A DNA stretch of 15,273 bases from JAHRVQ01 sp047616645 (GTDB lineage Bacteria > Pseudomonadota > Gammaproteobacteria > Pseudomonadales > Azotimanducaceae): NCBI GenBank assembly GCA_047616645.1, contig JBLHIH010000093.1, positions 1-15,273 on the forward strand, given 5' to 3'. A program made the translations under genes and the position numbers. This document shows positions 7,811-14,884 of this stretch, one piece after another. Position 1 is the stretch's first letter, and each line of letters opens with the position of its first letter. Below the pieces are notes generated by a model. That model searched no databases. It was not told the origin of the DNA and was given only the letters and a program-made list of their open reading frames with translations.

Positions 7811-7869
7811 CTATGGAGAAGCCTTTAGCTATGGAGAAGCCTTTAGCTATGGAGAAGCCTTTAGCTGGA
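7800..7869 (+). repeat. 18-bp tandem repeat, three full copies plus one with a 2-bp deletion
   Basis: The unit GAAGCCTTTAGCTATGGA occurs at 7800-7817, 7818-7835 and 7836-7853. A fourth copy at 7854-7869 has lost the AT. The first copy contains the last codons and the TAG of permease 2. The 18-bp period is a multiple of three, so each copy adds another stop in the permease frame and another MEKPLA hexapeptide in the +2 frame. Confidence 0.95.
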
Positions 7870-7899
7870 GAACAAAAGAAGACATTGTCGTTTTATTAA
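7813..7899 (+). CDS. Possible 28-residue MEKPLA-repeat leader peptide
   Basis: ATG 7813 lies two bases after the permease 2 stop (TAGCTATG) and opens a frame encoding three MEKPLA hexapeptides, then GEQKKTLSFY and TAA 7897-7899. It ends 19 bp before the preferred ATPase start and one base before the alternative ATG 7901. It has no good Shine-Dalgarno of its own, so it could be translated only by reinitiation after permease 2. It may simply be the by-product of repeat expansion in a spacer, but its position fits a coupling peptide that keeps ribosomes moving from permease 2 to the ATPase. Confidence 0.3.
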   Translation: MEKPLAMEKPLAMEKPLAGEQKKTLSFY

Positions 7900-7918
7900 T
7901 ATGAGATTAGGAAAAAAG

Positions 7919-8626
7919 ATGTCAGATGCCGCTCAAGCTCAATCCAAGGTCATCACTACGGACTCCCTCTGCAGATATTTTGGCGCCGGGGATACTCAGG
8001 TAAAGGCCTTAGATCAAGTGTCTATGTCTATATCAAAAGGCGAATTCACAGCTATTATAGGTCCATCAGGATCAGGCAAAACCACATTGCTCCACTTAAT
8101 CGGCGGCCTCGACAATCCAACGCAAGGATCAGTTTTCTTATCAGGTACAAACATAGCCAATATGTCTGGATCCGACTTATCAGATTTTCGTCGAGATCAC
8201 ATAGGTTTCATATTTCAATCTTACAATCTGATACCCGTCTTATCTGCAGAAGAAAACATCGAATATATAATGTTGTTACAGGGTACTGATGCAAACACGC
8301 GCAAACAGAGAGTCAACGAAATGTTATATCAAGTTGGTCTTGAGGGACTAGGCAATCGACGACCCGCCGAGTTATCAGGAGGGCAACAGCAACGAGTCGC
8401 GATCGCCCGGGCAATGGCATCAAAACCCGATATTATATTAGCTGATGAACCTACCGCTAACCTGGATTCAAAAACAGGCATCGCCCTACTAGATCTAATG
8501 AAAAAACTCAATGAAGAACAAAATATGACATTTGTATTTTCTACTCATGACACAAAGATCATGGACAGAGCGAGAAGACTAATCCATATAGAGGACGGAA
8601 AAGTCATACTGGACGAGGATAAGTAG
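7919..8626 (+). CDS. LolD-like ABC transporter ATP-binding protein
   Basis: This cytoplasmic ATPase is predicted to energise the two FtsX-type permeases. ATG 7919 is preferred because AGGA (7909-7912) sits six bases before it, giving 235 residues (E. coli LolD has 233). ATG 7901 would add MRLGKK but has no ribosome binding site. All ABC motifs are intact: Walker A GPSGSGKTT (48-56), Q-loop in FIFQSYNL (Q100), signature LSGGQQQ (152-158), Walker B IILADEPTANLD (172-183) and the H-loop in FSTHD (H210). The sequence is of the MacB/LolD/FtsE class, which couples to permeases with large periplasmic domains and works mechanically rather than by moving cargo through a pore. TAG 8624-8626 is followed two bases later by the next gene. 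Confidence 0.93.
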   Translation: MSDAAQAQSKVITTDSLCRYFGAGDTQVKALDQVSMSISKGEFTAIIGPSGSGKTTLLHLIGGLDNPTQGSVFLSGTNIANMSGSDLSDFRRDHIGFIFQSYNLIPVLSAEENIEYIMLLQGTDANTRKQRVNEMLYQVGLEGLGNRRPAELSGGQQQRVAIARAMASKPDIILADEPTANLDSKTGIALLDLMKKLNEEQNMTFVFSTHDTKIMDRARRLIHIEDGKVILDEDK

Positions 8627-8628
8627 AC

Positions 8629-9801
8629 TTGTTCTATTTAGTTGGCCTAATACTACTGGTATTCAGTCAAAACATTTTGGCTGCTGATATTAGTAAGAGC
8701 GGCTATGTGAAAAGCTATATCAATGTTCAGGCGGGTCTGAATAATCCCTTGCTGAATACCCAGACTCTCTATCAATCCCAAAACAGCGCAAGATTAATGC
8801 TAGATGTATTTACCGAAAATAAAGTGTGGCAAATTCATTTCGAAGGAGGGTTAGATCTACAATCTTCGCAATTACCAGAACAAAAAGTGAATAACAGTTT
8901 TAGTCCAAATAGCTACCGATTTAAAGATCTTCAAACGCGCAGTGGAGGAAGTAAAAATGCCTTTGCTCAAAATCTCGATCGTTTTAATGTTCAATTGCAA
9001 CTACATTCAGGGGACCTAACAATAGGTCGGCAGGCAATTACCTTAGGTTCAGCAAGAATAATAAACCCCACCGATGTTTTTCTGCCTTTTAATGTCCGTG
9101 CAAGGAACACAGAATATAGAACAGGAATAGATGCGATACGTTTCCAGAAGCCCTTAGGAGAACTGAGTGAGTTGGACCTTGGAATAATTGTTGGCGAGGA
9201 TGCGAAGCCTGAAAGCTCTGCTATTTTTGTTCAATATTTAAGTCATTTTTCCAAAAGTGACATCCAACTAACCGCAATACAATTTAGTAAACAAAAATTA
9301 ATTGGCCTCGGTATTCAAAGTGCGCTTGGACTTATAGGTACTTGGTTTGAAATAGCCTACGTAGCTGGGGACGACAATTATTCACGGCTTTCTACAGGTA
9401 TTGATTACGCGCCTACGGAAAACACATTACTCATGATTGAGTATCACTATAATGGCGCGGGCGCAGGTTCGCCGCTTCAGTATCAACGTTTGCAGAACGA
9501 TAGTGCTTACCAATCCGGCGGCGTGTTTTTTTCAAATAAAGACTATGTAATGCCCAGTTTAAGCTGGCAAGTAAGTGCCCTTCTCAGTATCTCGTTACAA
9601 GGTATCTTTAACCTTAGAGATGAATCATATTTTCTGAACACTGGCATAAGTTACAGTATCTCTGAGAATTTCTATATGGGGCTTAGCTACTACCATTTCT
9701 CGGGGAAAGATATTCAATTATCGGATACTGTCTTAGCATTTGGCTCGGAATATGGAAGTAGCCCAAATTCCGTTTCGATCAATTTCAGCTATTACTTCTA
9801 A
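8629..9801 (+). CDS. Outer-membrane beta-barrel protein of the ABC operon (DUF1302-like)
   Basis: This 390-residue exported protein starts at TTG 8629, two bases after the ATPase stop. Residues 1-19 form a signal peptide (FYLVGLILLVFSQNILAA). The mature part is built of alternating amphipathic strands and ends FSYYF, with the C-terminal aromatic of a BAM substrate. The segment LTIGRQAITLGSARIINPTDVF (about 125-146) resembles the 'IGRQ..WG....NP.D.F' core of DUF1302-type and related porin-like proteins, so the family call is tentative. As last gene of the operon it is the natural outer-membrane partner or receptor of the LolA-like carrier. Its stop is 6 bp from the convergent broken TPR-like gene. 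A small hairpin (TGCAC/GTGCA, 9804-9820) lies at the junction, without a T-run. Confidence 0.75.
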   Translation: MFYLVGLILLVFSQNILAADISKSGYVKSYINVQAGLNNPLLNTQTLYQSQNSARLMLDVFTENKVWQIHFEGGLDLQSSQLPEQKVNNSFSPNSYRFKDLQTRSGGSKNAFAQNLDRFNVQLQLHSGDLTIGRQAITLGSARIINPTDVFLPFNVRARNTEYRTGIDAIRFQKPLGELSELDLGIIVGEDAKPESSAIFVQYLSHFSKSDIQLTAIQFSKQKLIGLGIQSALGLIGTWFEIAYVAGDDNYSRLSTGIDYAPTENTLLMIEYHYNGAGAGSPLQYQRLQNDSAYQSGGVFFSNKDYVMPSLSWQVSALLSISLQGIFNLRDESYFLNTGISYSISENFYMGLSYYHFSGKDIQLSDTVLAFGSEYGSSPNSVSINFSYYF

Positions 9802-9807
9802 AATGCA

Positions 9808-10068
9808 CTAGCGTCGTGCAAGACGTTTAATCATTCTCTCTGTTTTAATAATTTCTGATCCCAACGAATCTTTTACAAACTGCGCATCAAGAGAGGATAA
9901 GGTTTCATTGGCGCTTGAAATATCTAAGGCCTTTGCCCGATCTAATGCAATTAAGCCTTTTACAACGTCCAGTTGCCGACCCTCAAGATCACTCGCCTCT
10001 TTCAGAGCCTTTTCAAATAGATCCGAGGAACGATTGTTTTGCCCAAAACGCATAAGACAGTCGAGCAT
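9808..10068 (-). pseudogene. C-terminal part of the frameshifted TPR-like gene
   Basis: This frame continues the TPR-like protein after a frameshift. It encodes NNRSSDLFEKALKEASDLEG and ends MIKRLARR. With one T fewer in the minus-strand TTTTGGG (plus-strand AAAA 10045-10048), the upstream frame reads straight into it as YAFGQNNRSSDLFEKALKEA, a good TPR helix pair (small residue, G, then LFEKAL). The ATG at 10068 is therefore probably not a real start: it lies inside the helix and has no ribosome binding site. The gene ends TAG 9810-9808, tail-to-tail with the beta-barrel gene. Confidence 0.7.
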
Positions 10069-11344
10069 AATGTGACATGATCAAACAACGCTGGGAAGTA
10101 CTTGAAATATCATTTAACGTGCTTATCGTCATTCCTAACAATCCGGCTGCCTCATCACGTGCGTCATCATAATAGAGCCTCGTGGAAATTTTTAAAGCCA
10201 ATTGGTGATAAAGTAACGCGTCATCAACTTCATTCAATAATTTTCGAGCCAGATAAGTCCGATCATATCTAATAAGGGATTCAGATAGTTGCACTATCAA
10301 TTGATCCTTTGCCTTATCCCTGCTCGCATTACCAATCGCTGCAAAGGCACCGTCTAGATCATCAAGGTATAACTGTGCTAGGGCGATTTTTCCAAATACT
10401 TGGCTACGTTCGATTGAGGGTAAATCGGTAGCAGCAAATTGTTGGGCTTCGGTTAGTATTTCATTAGCAATTGTCACATTACGAACATCATAATATCTCA
10501 GTGCCATCAGGGTGAACGCTGAAATGCGATTCGCCTTATCATTGATGTCTCCGGCATTTTTGATTGCCAAAGAAAATAGTTCCTGCGTTCGCTCTCTATC
10601 TACAACAGAGACATAAGCTAAGGCCAAATGTCCTGCAATTATGGACTTGTTCAGTGCACCTTTTGTTCTTTCCAGCTCCTTTTCCATCAGCTTCATGCTG
10701 TCATAAGGTTCTGAGGCAAATCCATTGTTTCCCAAGCGCTTTGCCAAATTTAATCTTAATCTTATTCGACTACCAACATCGTTAAGTTTCGCTAACGCTG
10801 CATTTATGTTCGGTATTTTAAATTTCAGATCTGCATGGGGATCATTAACAACAACTTTATCCGTAATCCGAATTAATTGGCGAACTTTAATCAAGGGGGT
10901 TTGAATGTATAGAGCAGTATCATATGCCAGTGTGAAATCACCTCGGCCGAGATAGCTTTTTATATGGCTGGATAAAAATAAGTCCCATTCAAGATCTTGC
11001 GAAACCGATCTTAACAAATTGACGATGCTTGAACCATCTAAGGTGGAGAGTTCGTTCACGCTAATATTGGGTCCACCTAGATTATCTGGATTTATCACAC
11101 TTATCGACTTCGACATAAGGGACAATATTTCATCTTTCCCTTGCTGAGCCATCGCAGGCGCCATTTCACCTAAAATGGCGTATTCAAAACTGCTTTCGCC
11201 TGACAATCCACTGATTCCGCCAATAGTATCCGTGTTTACCGGTGATTGTAGTGGCTCTCCAGGACTACTAAATGTAAGTTTCTTTTCATTGGGCGATTTA
11301 ATCGCAGTCTGAATAAAGGCATCAGCGCCTACCCCCTTCATCAT
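10013..11344 (-). pseudogene. TPR-like helical repeat protein, N-terminal part (frameshifted)
   Basis: This 443-codon frame encodes a soluble, all-helical protein. The first 60 residues are low in structure (SPNEKKLTFSSPGEP); from about residue 125 onward there are repeated helix pairs rich in A and L, such as NKSIIAGHLALAYVSVVDRERTQELFSLAIK and FGKIALAQLYLDDLDGAFAAIG, in the style of degenerate TPR repeats. No enzyme motif is visible and I do not recognise a named family. The frame loses sense at about 10045: after LSYAF it runs WAKQSFLGSI and stops, whereas the neighbouring frame continues the repeat. The ATG at 11344 directly abuts an upstream TAA and has no ribosome binding site, so it may not be the original start; the same frame is open further upstream. 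Confidence 0.65.
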
Positions 11345-11461
11345 TTATTCTGCAGCTTTTATAACACCACCTGCCTGCTCCCGATTTCGTCTAAGGCTAG
11401 ATGTCACATCAGCCAATTCTGAGACTAAGGGTTCATTACCATTTTGTTTTAGAGATACGAC
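11345..11461 (-). pseudogene. In-frame 38-codon stretch between two TAA codons
   Basis: After the TAA (11464-11462) that ends the zinc-ribbon gene, the same frame stays open for 38 codons (VVSLKQNGNEPL..., then ELADVTSSLRRNREQ, ending VIKAAE) before a second TAA (11347-11345) that abuts the ATG of the TPR-like frame. It has a normal helical composition, and no start with a ribosome binding site is visible. Replacing the two TAA codons (each one base from CAA) would join the zinc-ribbon and TPR-like frames into one protein. It may instead be an ordinary spacer that is open by chance. Confidence 0.4.
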
Positions 11462-12193
11462 TTAAGCTAACATCAGTGTGGTTTCTTGAATTGCCTTCAC
11501 AGATGAAGCTGCATTAAGCTCAGCTTTTTCCCCTTTTTCGATATATTGATTAACAAAAACACTTGAAACAAGCGTCAGAGTAACTAGCAAGGTAGCAATA
11601 GCGGCAGAAATTGAAACAGGATGACTGGCGTAAAAATTCCAGAATCGACTGGGCGGTTTAATCCCCAATTCAATCATCAATTCCCTTTCAAGCTCCCTTA
11701 ACCTCTTTAGTTCATCATCTTCCTGCGCAGATTCATCATCTCCTTCTTCTTTGAAACCGGCTTCTCTCATTAGACGCCGGCGAATTTTTTGTTTTTCTTC
11801 TTCTGCTAATCGTATTGCTTCCCATTTATCGATGAACAATCCACATTTTGGGCATTGTTCATAGCTTATATCTGTGGCTAATTCCTCGTCATATTGACAA
11901 GAGGGGCAAACAAACATTTCCGTTTCTTGAGGTTTTGGTTCTAAAAATACGCCTGAGACAGCACCACTTGGTTGCATATTGCAATTAGCACCACAATTTC
12001 TAATCGCTTCCATGTACTTATCGGCGACATCATGGCTTACGTTTTTCATCAAAACAGTGGGTTTCCCCGCAGCGAACCAACCATTAACTTTAGCGCTGTC
12101 TACCTTTAGTTTGGTACTTAGCCTTTCTTTGACCTCCTCCTCAGTGCCACTGACAATTGTTGGGAAGAATATGAGATTGTAGGTTTCAGACAT
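11462..12193 (-). CDS. Zinc-ribbon, single-span membrane protein
   Basis: This 243-residue protein has three parts. Residues 4-75 (YNLIFFPTIVSGTEEEVKERL, ending NCGANCNMQP) match a small N-terminal domain common in gammaproteobacterial membrane proteins of the pattern 'Y.i.f.g....G...eeVk..L', with a conserved Gly-Ala-Cys near its end. A zinc ribbon follows, with C96-P-S-C99 and C114-P-K-C117. A charged helix, probably coiled coil, spans about 124-175. One transmembrane segment lies at about 192-215 (ISAAIATLLVTLTLVSSVFV), followed by a short tail KGEKAELNAASSV. Function is unknown. The frame continues, after its TAA, through 38 codons towards the TPR-like gene, so this may be the N-terminal part of a longer original protein. 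Confidence 0.7.
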   Translation of the reverse strand: MSETYNLIFFPTIVSGTEEEVKERLSTKLKVDSAKVNGWFAAGKPTVLMKNVSHDVADKYMEAIRNCGANCNMQPSGAVSGVFLEPKPQETEMFVCPSCQYDEELATDISYEQCPKCGLFIDKWEAIRLAEEEKQKIRRRLMREAGFKEEGDDESAQEDDELKRLRELERELMIELGIKPPSRFWNFYASHPVSISAAIATLLVTLTLVSSVFVNQYIEKGEKAELNAASSVKAIQETTLMLA

Positions 12194-12383
12194 AAACCAA
12201 TACTATTAAGCACACACAAAGGAAGTAACCCAGATAATGTAAGTTTCAAGAACAAAAGTGCTTATTTTAATCTGCCAGTATCAGTAAGCTAAACTTAGAC
12301 GAGATTGCCCTCTAGCATCAGTATTTAGGTGATTTGAGTTTAAGTAGCGACGAATATTATTTCCCAAGGATGTATAATGAGGC

Positions 12384-13006
12384 ATGAATGATCATTTCGA
12401 GGCCTCACAGACTCAATAAGTTGGCACAAAAGCTAAGCCATCAGTTAACGCTCTTTTTCTAAAATATCCTCAACAGTACAAGGGTTACGCACTGCAATGG
12501 GCGATGCACCCCAAATGGACCATCGAAGAAGCTGCTAATCTACTCTCCGCCTGCGTTCCGCATAGAGAAATGCTACTGCCTGGATCAGAAAATGAGCAAC
12601 TTGATAAAGAAATATTAGCCATGGAAAACAGAATAAGACGCGCATTGGGTAAAGGTCTCGACGTAATAAAAAGCAAAAAATATTTTTCAACCGTATATAT
12701 AGATCATATAACGCCTATACGCTGGGCAAAAAAGAACACATTCCCATACCCGACGATTTACTAAAGGCAAAATTAGAAACAAAACAACACACACAAATTT
12801 ATGGTTATACAACGCCTTGCCTTGAGGCACTTAATTGGGTGGTAGAAAATTATTGGCAACAAGCTGATCTTAGAGAACCCCCATCTGCAAGTATCATCAT
12901 CCAAAACATTTTGGGAGAATTTCCTAATTTAAGCGGAGAGGAATGCGACATGATTGAATATCTCGCGAGACACCCTTATGCTCGTGAGACACCATTAAAC
13001 TCATAA
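12384..13006 (+). pseudogene. Unrecognised cytoplasmic protein, broken by a stop codon and a frameshift
   Basis: Three open pieces form one plausible protein of about 207 residues. ATG 12384 encodes MNDHFEASQTQ and meets TAA 12417-12419. The same frame then runs on as VNALFLKYPQQYKGYALQWA and MHPKWTIEEAANLLSACVPH to TAA 12764. From the A6/T5 tract (12675-12687) the reading continues in the -1 frame as IFFNRIYRSYNAYTLGKKEH, then IYGYTTPCLEALNWVVENYW and SGEECDMIEYLARHPYARE, ending at TAA 13004-13006. One missing A in the A-run would repair it. The longest intact piece starts at ATG 12504. I do not recognise the family. A TATAAT lies at 12373-12378 just before the first ATG, but without a good -35. 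Confidence 0.55.
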
Positions 13007-13431
13007 CCCAAGCCTAGTTTGGCTGCAGGAATCGCGATACTAGAATGACTTAATGCAAAACGGATATCAGCATCAAGTGCAATCGCCAATCCACCTCCTA
13101 TGCAATACCCATCAATTTTTGCGATCACGGGTTTACTCAAGTTCTTAAGCCAATAATTAGCCCTTTGTGAAATTCGACCATATTCCTTTTTCTCTTGTGC
13201 ATTTCCCCTATATTGATCAAATTCGGAAATATCTGCACCAGATGCAAAAGACTTTCCCCCAGCACCCTGTAAAACAACCACTCTAATATCAGCATTATTC
13301 TCGAAAGACGCCAGTGCGTCACCAATGCCCTGTCACATTTCAAGACAGATAGCATTCCGCTTCTCTGAGGCATTAAAAGTAAGCCAAGCGACCTGGCCTT
13401 CAATTTTCACTAAGATCTTATCTGTATCCAT
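12976..13431 (-). pseudogene. Enoyl-CoA hydratase/isomerase family, internal stop and 3' truncation
   Basis: From ATG 13431 the frame reads MDTDKILVKIEGQVAWLTF, then SEKRNAICLEM, TGA at codon 33 (13335-13333), and QGIGDALASFENNADIRVVV. Relatives have EMWQG at this point, so the TGA most likely replaces a TGG tryptophan. After it the crotonase fold is clear: the oxyanion-hole segment GGKSFASGADISEF (58-71) and DGYCIGGGLAIALDADIRFA (107-126). The frame ends at residue 151 (KLGLGYEFNGVSRA), whereas the family needs about 255-260 residues; the C-terminal third is absent and the DNA passes into the convergent broken gene. Such enzymes hydrate or isomerise acyl-CoA thioesters; this copy should be inactive. 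It starts 4 bp after the PPOX-like gene. Confidence 0.85.
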
Positions 13432-13435
13432 TTTA

Positions 13436-13903
13436 TTAACGCGTGCTCCCTTGAGATCCGAGGTGGTATAACCAGTATCCAGCAGGCATTTTTTCTACCT
13501 CGCCTTCACCGTACTTTTCCCAACGATATTTCCAAGCCCGTTCAATAGCAAGCTGATCGCTCATTTTACTCAATTTCACAGGATAGATTTTCTTACTAAT
13601 TTTAATCCGCCCAATAGCATCTTTTTCGACGAAGCTTGACCACTTTTTACCATCGCAATCTTTGCAACCCACAAAAAGCTGCTTTCCTACTGTCCAACAA
13701 TTTAGAGTAACGGAATGAGGGTCAGTGGCATTAACTTCTAAGGCACATTGATCAACATTTTTAACAATATTAAAATCATCTATTTTTTTTGTAACAATTT
13801 CACCATTCAACATTCCACCTGCCAATGGACCACAAGGACCAAAACCAAACAACACCGGTACTATCAACACCAGAACCGTTCTTATCCATTTATAACCCTT
13901 CAT
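13436..13903 (-). CDS. Exported or membrane-anchored PPOX (split-barrel)-like protein
   Basis: I choose ATG 13903 (155 residues), where MKGYKWIRT opens a clean signal sequence (VLVLIVPVLFG); a GTG at 13933 would add ten polar residues. The mature part GGMLNGEIVTKKIDDF, then DPHSVTLNCWTVGKQLFVG, KKWSSFV and GRIKISKKIYPVKL follows the pattern of a bacterial family related to pyridoxamine-phosphate-oxidase-like split barrels ('PGG.L.G....W.F......PySv..w....g.LYV....KW....dp.vRlri....Y.v'). This is from memory of the pattern, so the fold is probable and the cofactor is not known. C24 follows FGP, which is not a standard lipobox. AGAGG lies 11 nt before the ATG. It sits between ilvY and the broken crotonase gene on the same strand. 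Confidence 0.6.
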   Translation of the reverse strand: MKGYKWIRTVLVLIVPVLFGFGPCGPLAGGMLNGEIVTKKIDDFNIVKNVDQCALEVNATDPHSVTLNCWTVGKQLFVGCKDCDGKKWSSFVEKDAIGRIKISKKIYPVKLSKMSDQLAIERAWKYRWEKYGEGEVEKMPAGYWLYHLGSQGSTR

Positions 13904-13942
13904 ATTTTCAATCGCCTCTTTCTGGTAATGCACGTTTATTTT

Positions 13943-14803
13943 TTAGATAGAATGCCAAAATGCTTGTATGATTTTTGAAGATAATAAACTTTTTTTCTCT
14001 GTGCAGAAACCAACATCAACTGCATCCAACTCTGGTCCATTTTTCACTACAGACAATGCGCTACCTAGTGGACTATTTTGGAGCACCAAATCTGGAACGA
14101 ATCCAACTCCGCAGCCCAAAGCAGTGAGGGACAAGATAGCCTCATTTCCTGGAACCTCACTATAAATTAAGGGTCGAATACCCTTCGATGCAAACCATTT
14201 TTCTATACTATCCCTAGTGGGACCACTAGTAGGCAATATTAAAGGAACCTTTGACCAATCAACTACTTTGTTTGTTTTTTCATCGCTTAGATCAGAACTA
14301 ATGGCGACCATTGGAATTGATTTAATGATCCGGCTTTCAAAATTATCATTTAAAGGCCCGTCTATGTTGGTAATAACAACATCAACCCCTTCTCTAAGGC
14401 GTTTTATTGCATTCACTGCATATCCAGTTTCAAGGGCTATGTGTATTCTCGGATAATCCTTACGGAACTGTTTAAGGACTTCAGGTAAGATACTTTGACT
14501 GGCTGTAACAGTCGCAAACAATGAAAGCCGTCCGGCAATTTCAGCGTCTGCATCTGCCATATTTAGGATCAGTTGATTCCAATTCCCTCTTGTTTCTAAT
14601 GCGAACTTCTTAAATTGGAGACCGGCTTCCGTCAAGATAACTCGGCGATTATCCCTCTCGAATAACTGATGTCCTAATTGCGTTTCAAGCTTTTGGATAA
14701 GCCGACTTAGTGCAGACGCGCTCATATGGAATTCTTCGCTGGTTCGGCCAAAATGAAGGTGACGGCACAAACCCAGATAAATATCTAACAAGTGAATGTC
14801 CAC
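13943..14803 (-). CDS. ilvY: HTH-type transcriptional activator IlvY
   Basis: This LysR-type regulator activates ilvC (acetohydroxyacid isomeroreductase) in enterobacteria in response to acetolactate or acetohydroxybutyrate. Similarity to E. coli IlvY (297 aa) runs end to end: HFGRTSEEFHMSASALSRLIQ, then LFERDNRRVILTEAGLQF, the linker GRLSLFATVTASQSILPEVL, and near the end ALGCGVGFVPDLVLQNSPLG and a C-terminal QAFWHSI. GTG 14803 is chosen because VDIHLLDIYLGL aligns with the E. coli start MDLRDLKTFLHL; a GAG lies six bases before it. The product has 286 residues. An ATG at 14863 would add 20 residues without family support. There is no ilvC beside it: the divergent side holds a putative RNA gene instead. 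Confidence 0.88.
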   Translation of the reverse strand: MDIHLLDIYLGLCRHLHFGRTSEEFHMSASALSRLIQKLETQLGHQLFERDNRRVILTEAGLQFKKFALETRGNWNQLILNMADADAEIAGRLSLFATVTASQSILPEVLKQFRKDYPRIHIALETGYAVNAIKRLREGVDVVITNIDGPLNDNFESRIIKSIPMVAISSDLSDEKTNKVVDWSKVPLILPTSGPTRDSIEKWFASKGIRPLIYSEVPGNEAILSLTALGCGVGFVPDLVLQNSPLGSALSVVKNGPELDAVDVGFCTEKKSLLSSKIIQAFWHSI

Positions 14804-14884
14804 TGTTAACTCGCTCTTAATTCTATCTCCGTATTTTATAGAAGTTAATCCTATAAACAACAATCCTTCATGCCCTTTTAATCT

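Noticed and set aside
6527..7869. CRISPR array or phase-variation switch from the tandem repeats
   Set aside because: The units are contiguous with no spacers, and unit lengths of 15 and 18 bp cannot shift the reading frame.
9804..9820. TGCAC/GTGCA hairpin between the convergent beta-barrel and TPR-like genes as a terminator
   Set aside because: Only five base pairs and no T-run on either strand.
11345..13335. Genetic-code change (TAA or TGA as sense) to explain the in-frame stops
   Set aside because: Intact genes in the window end at TAA (peroxiredoxin-like, DUF481, LolA-like, beta-barrel) and TGA (permease 1), and extending past them gives no sensible protein.
13137..13403. Minus-strand frame of 88 codons over the crotonase gene
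   Set aside because: It is a shadow frame; the crotonase motifs are in the neighbouring frame, interrupted by TGA.
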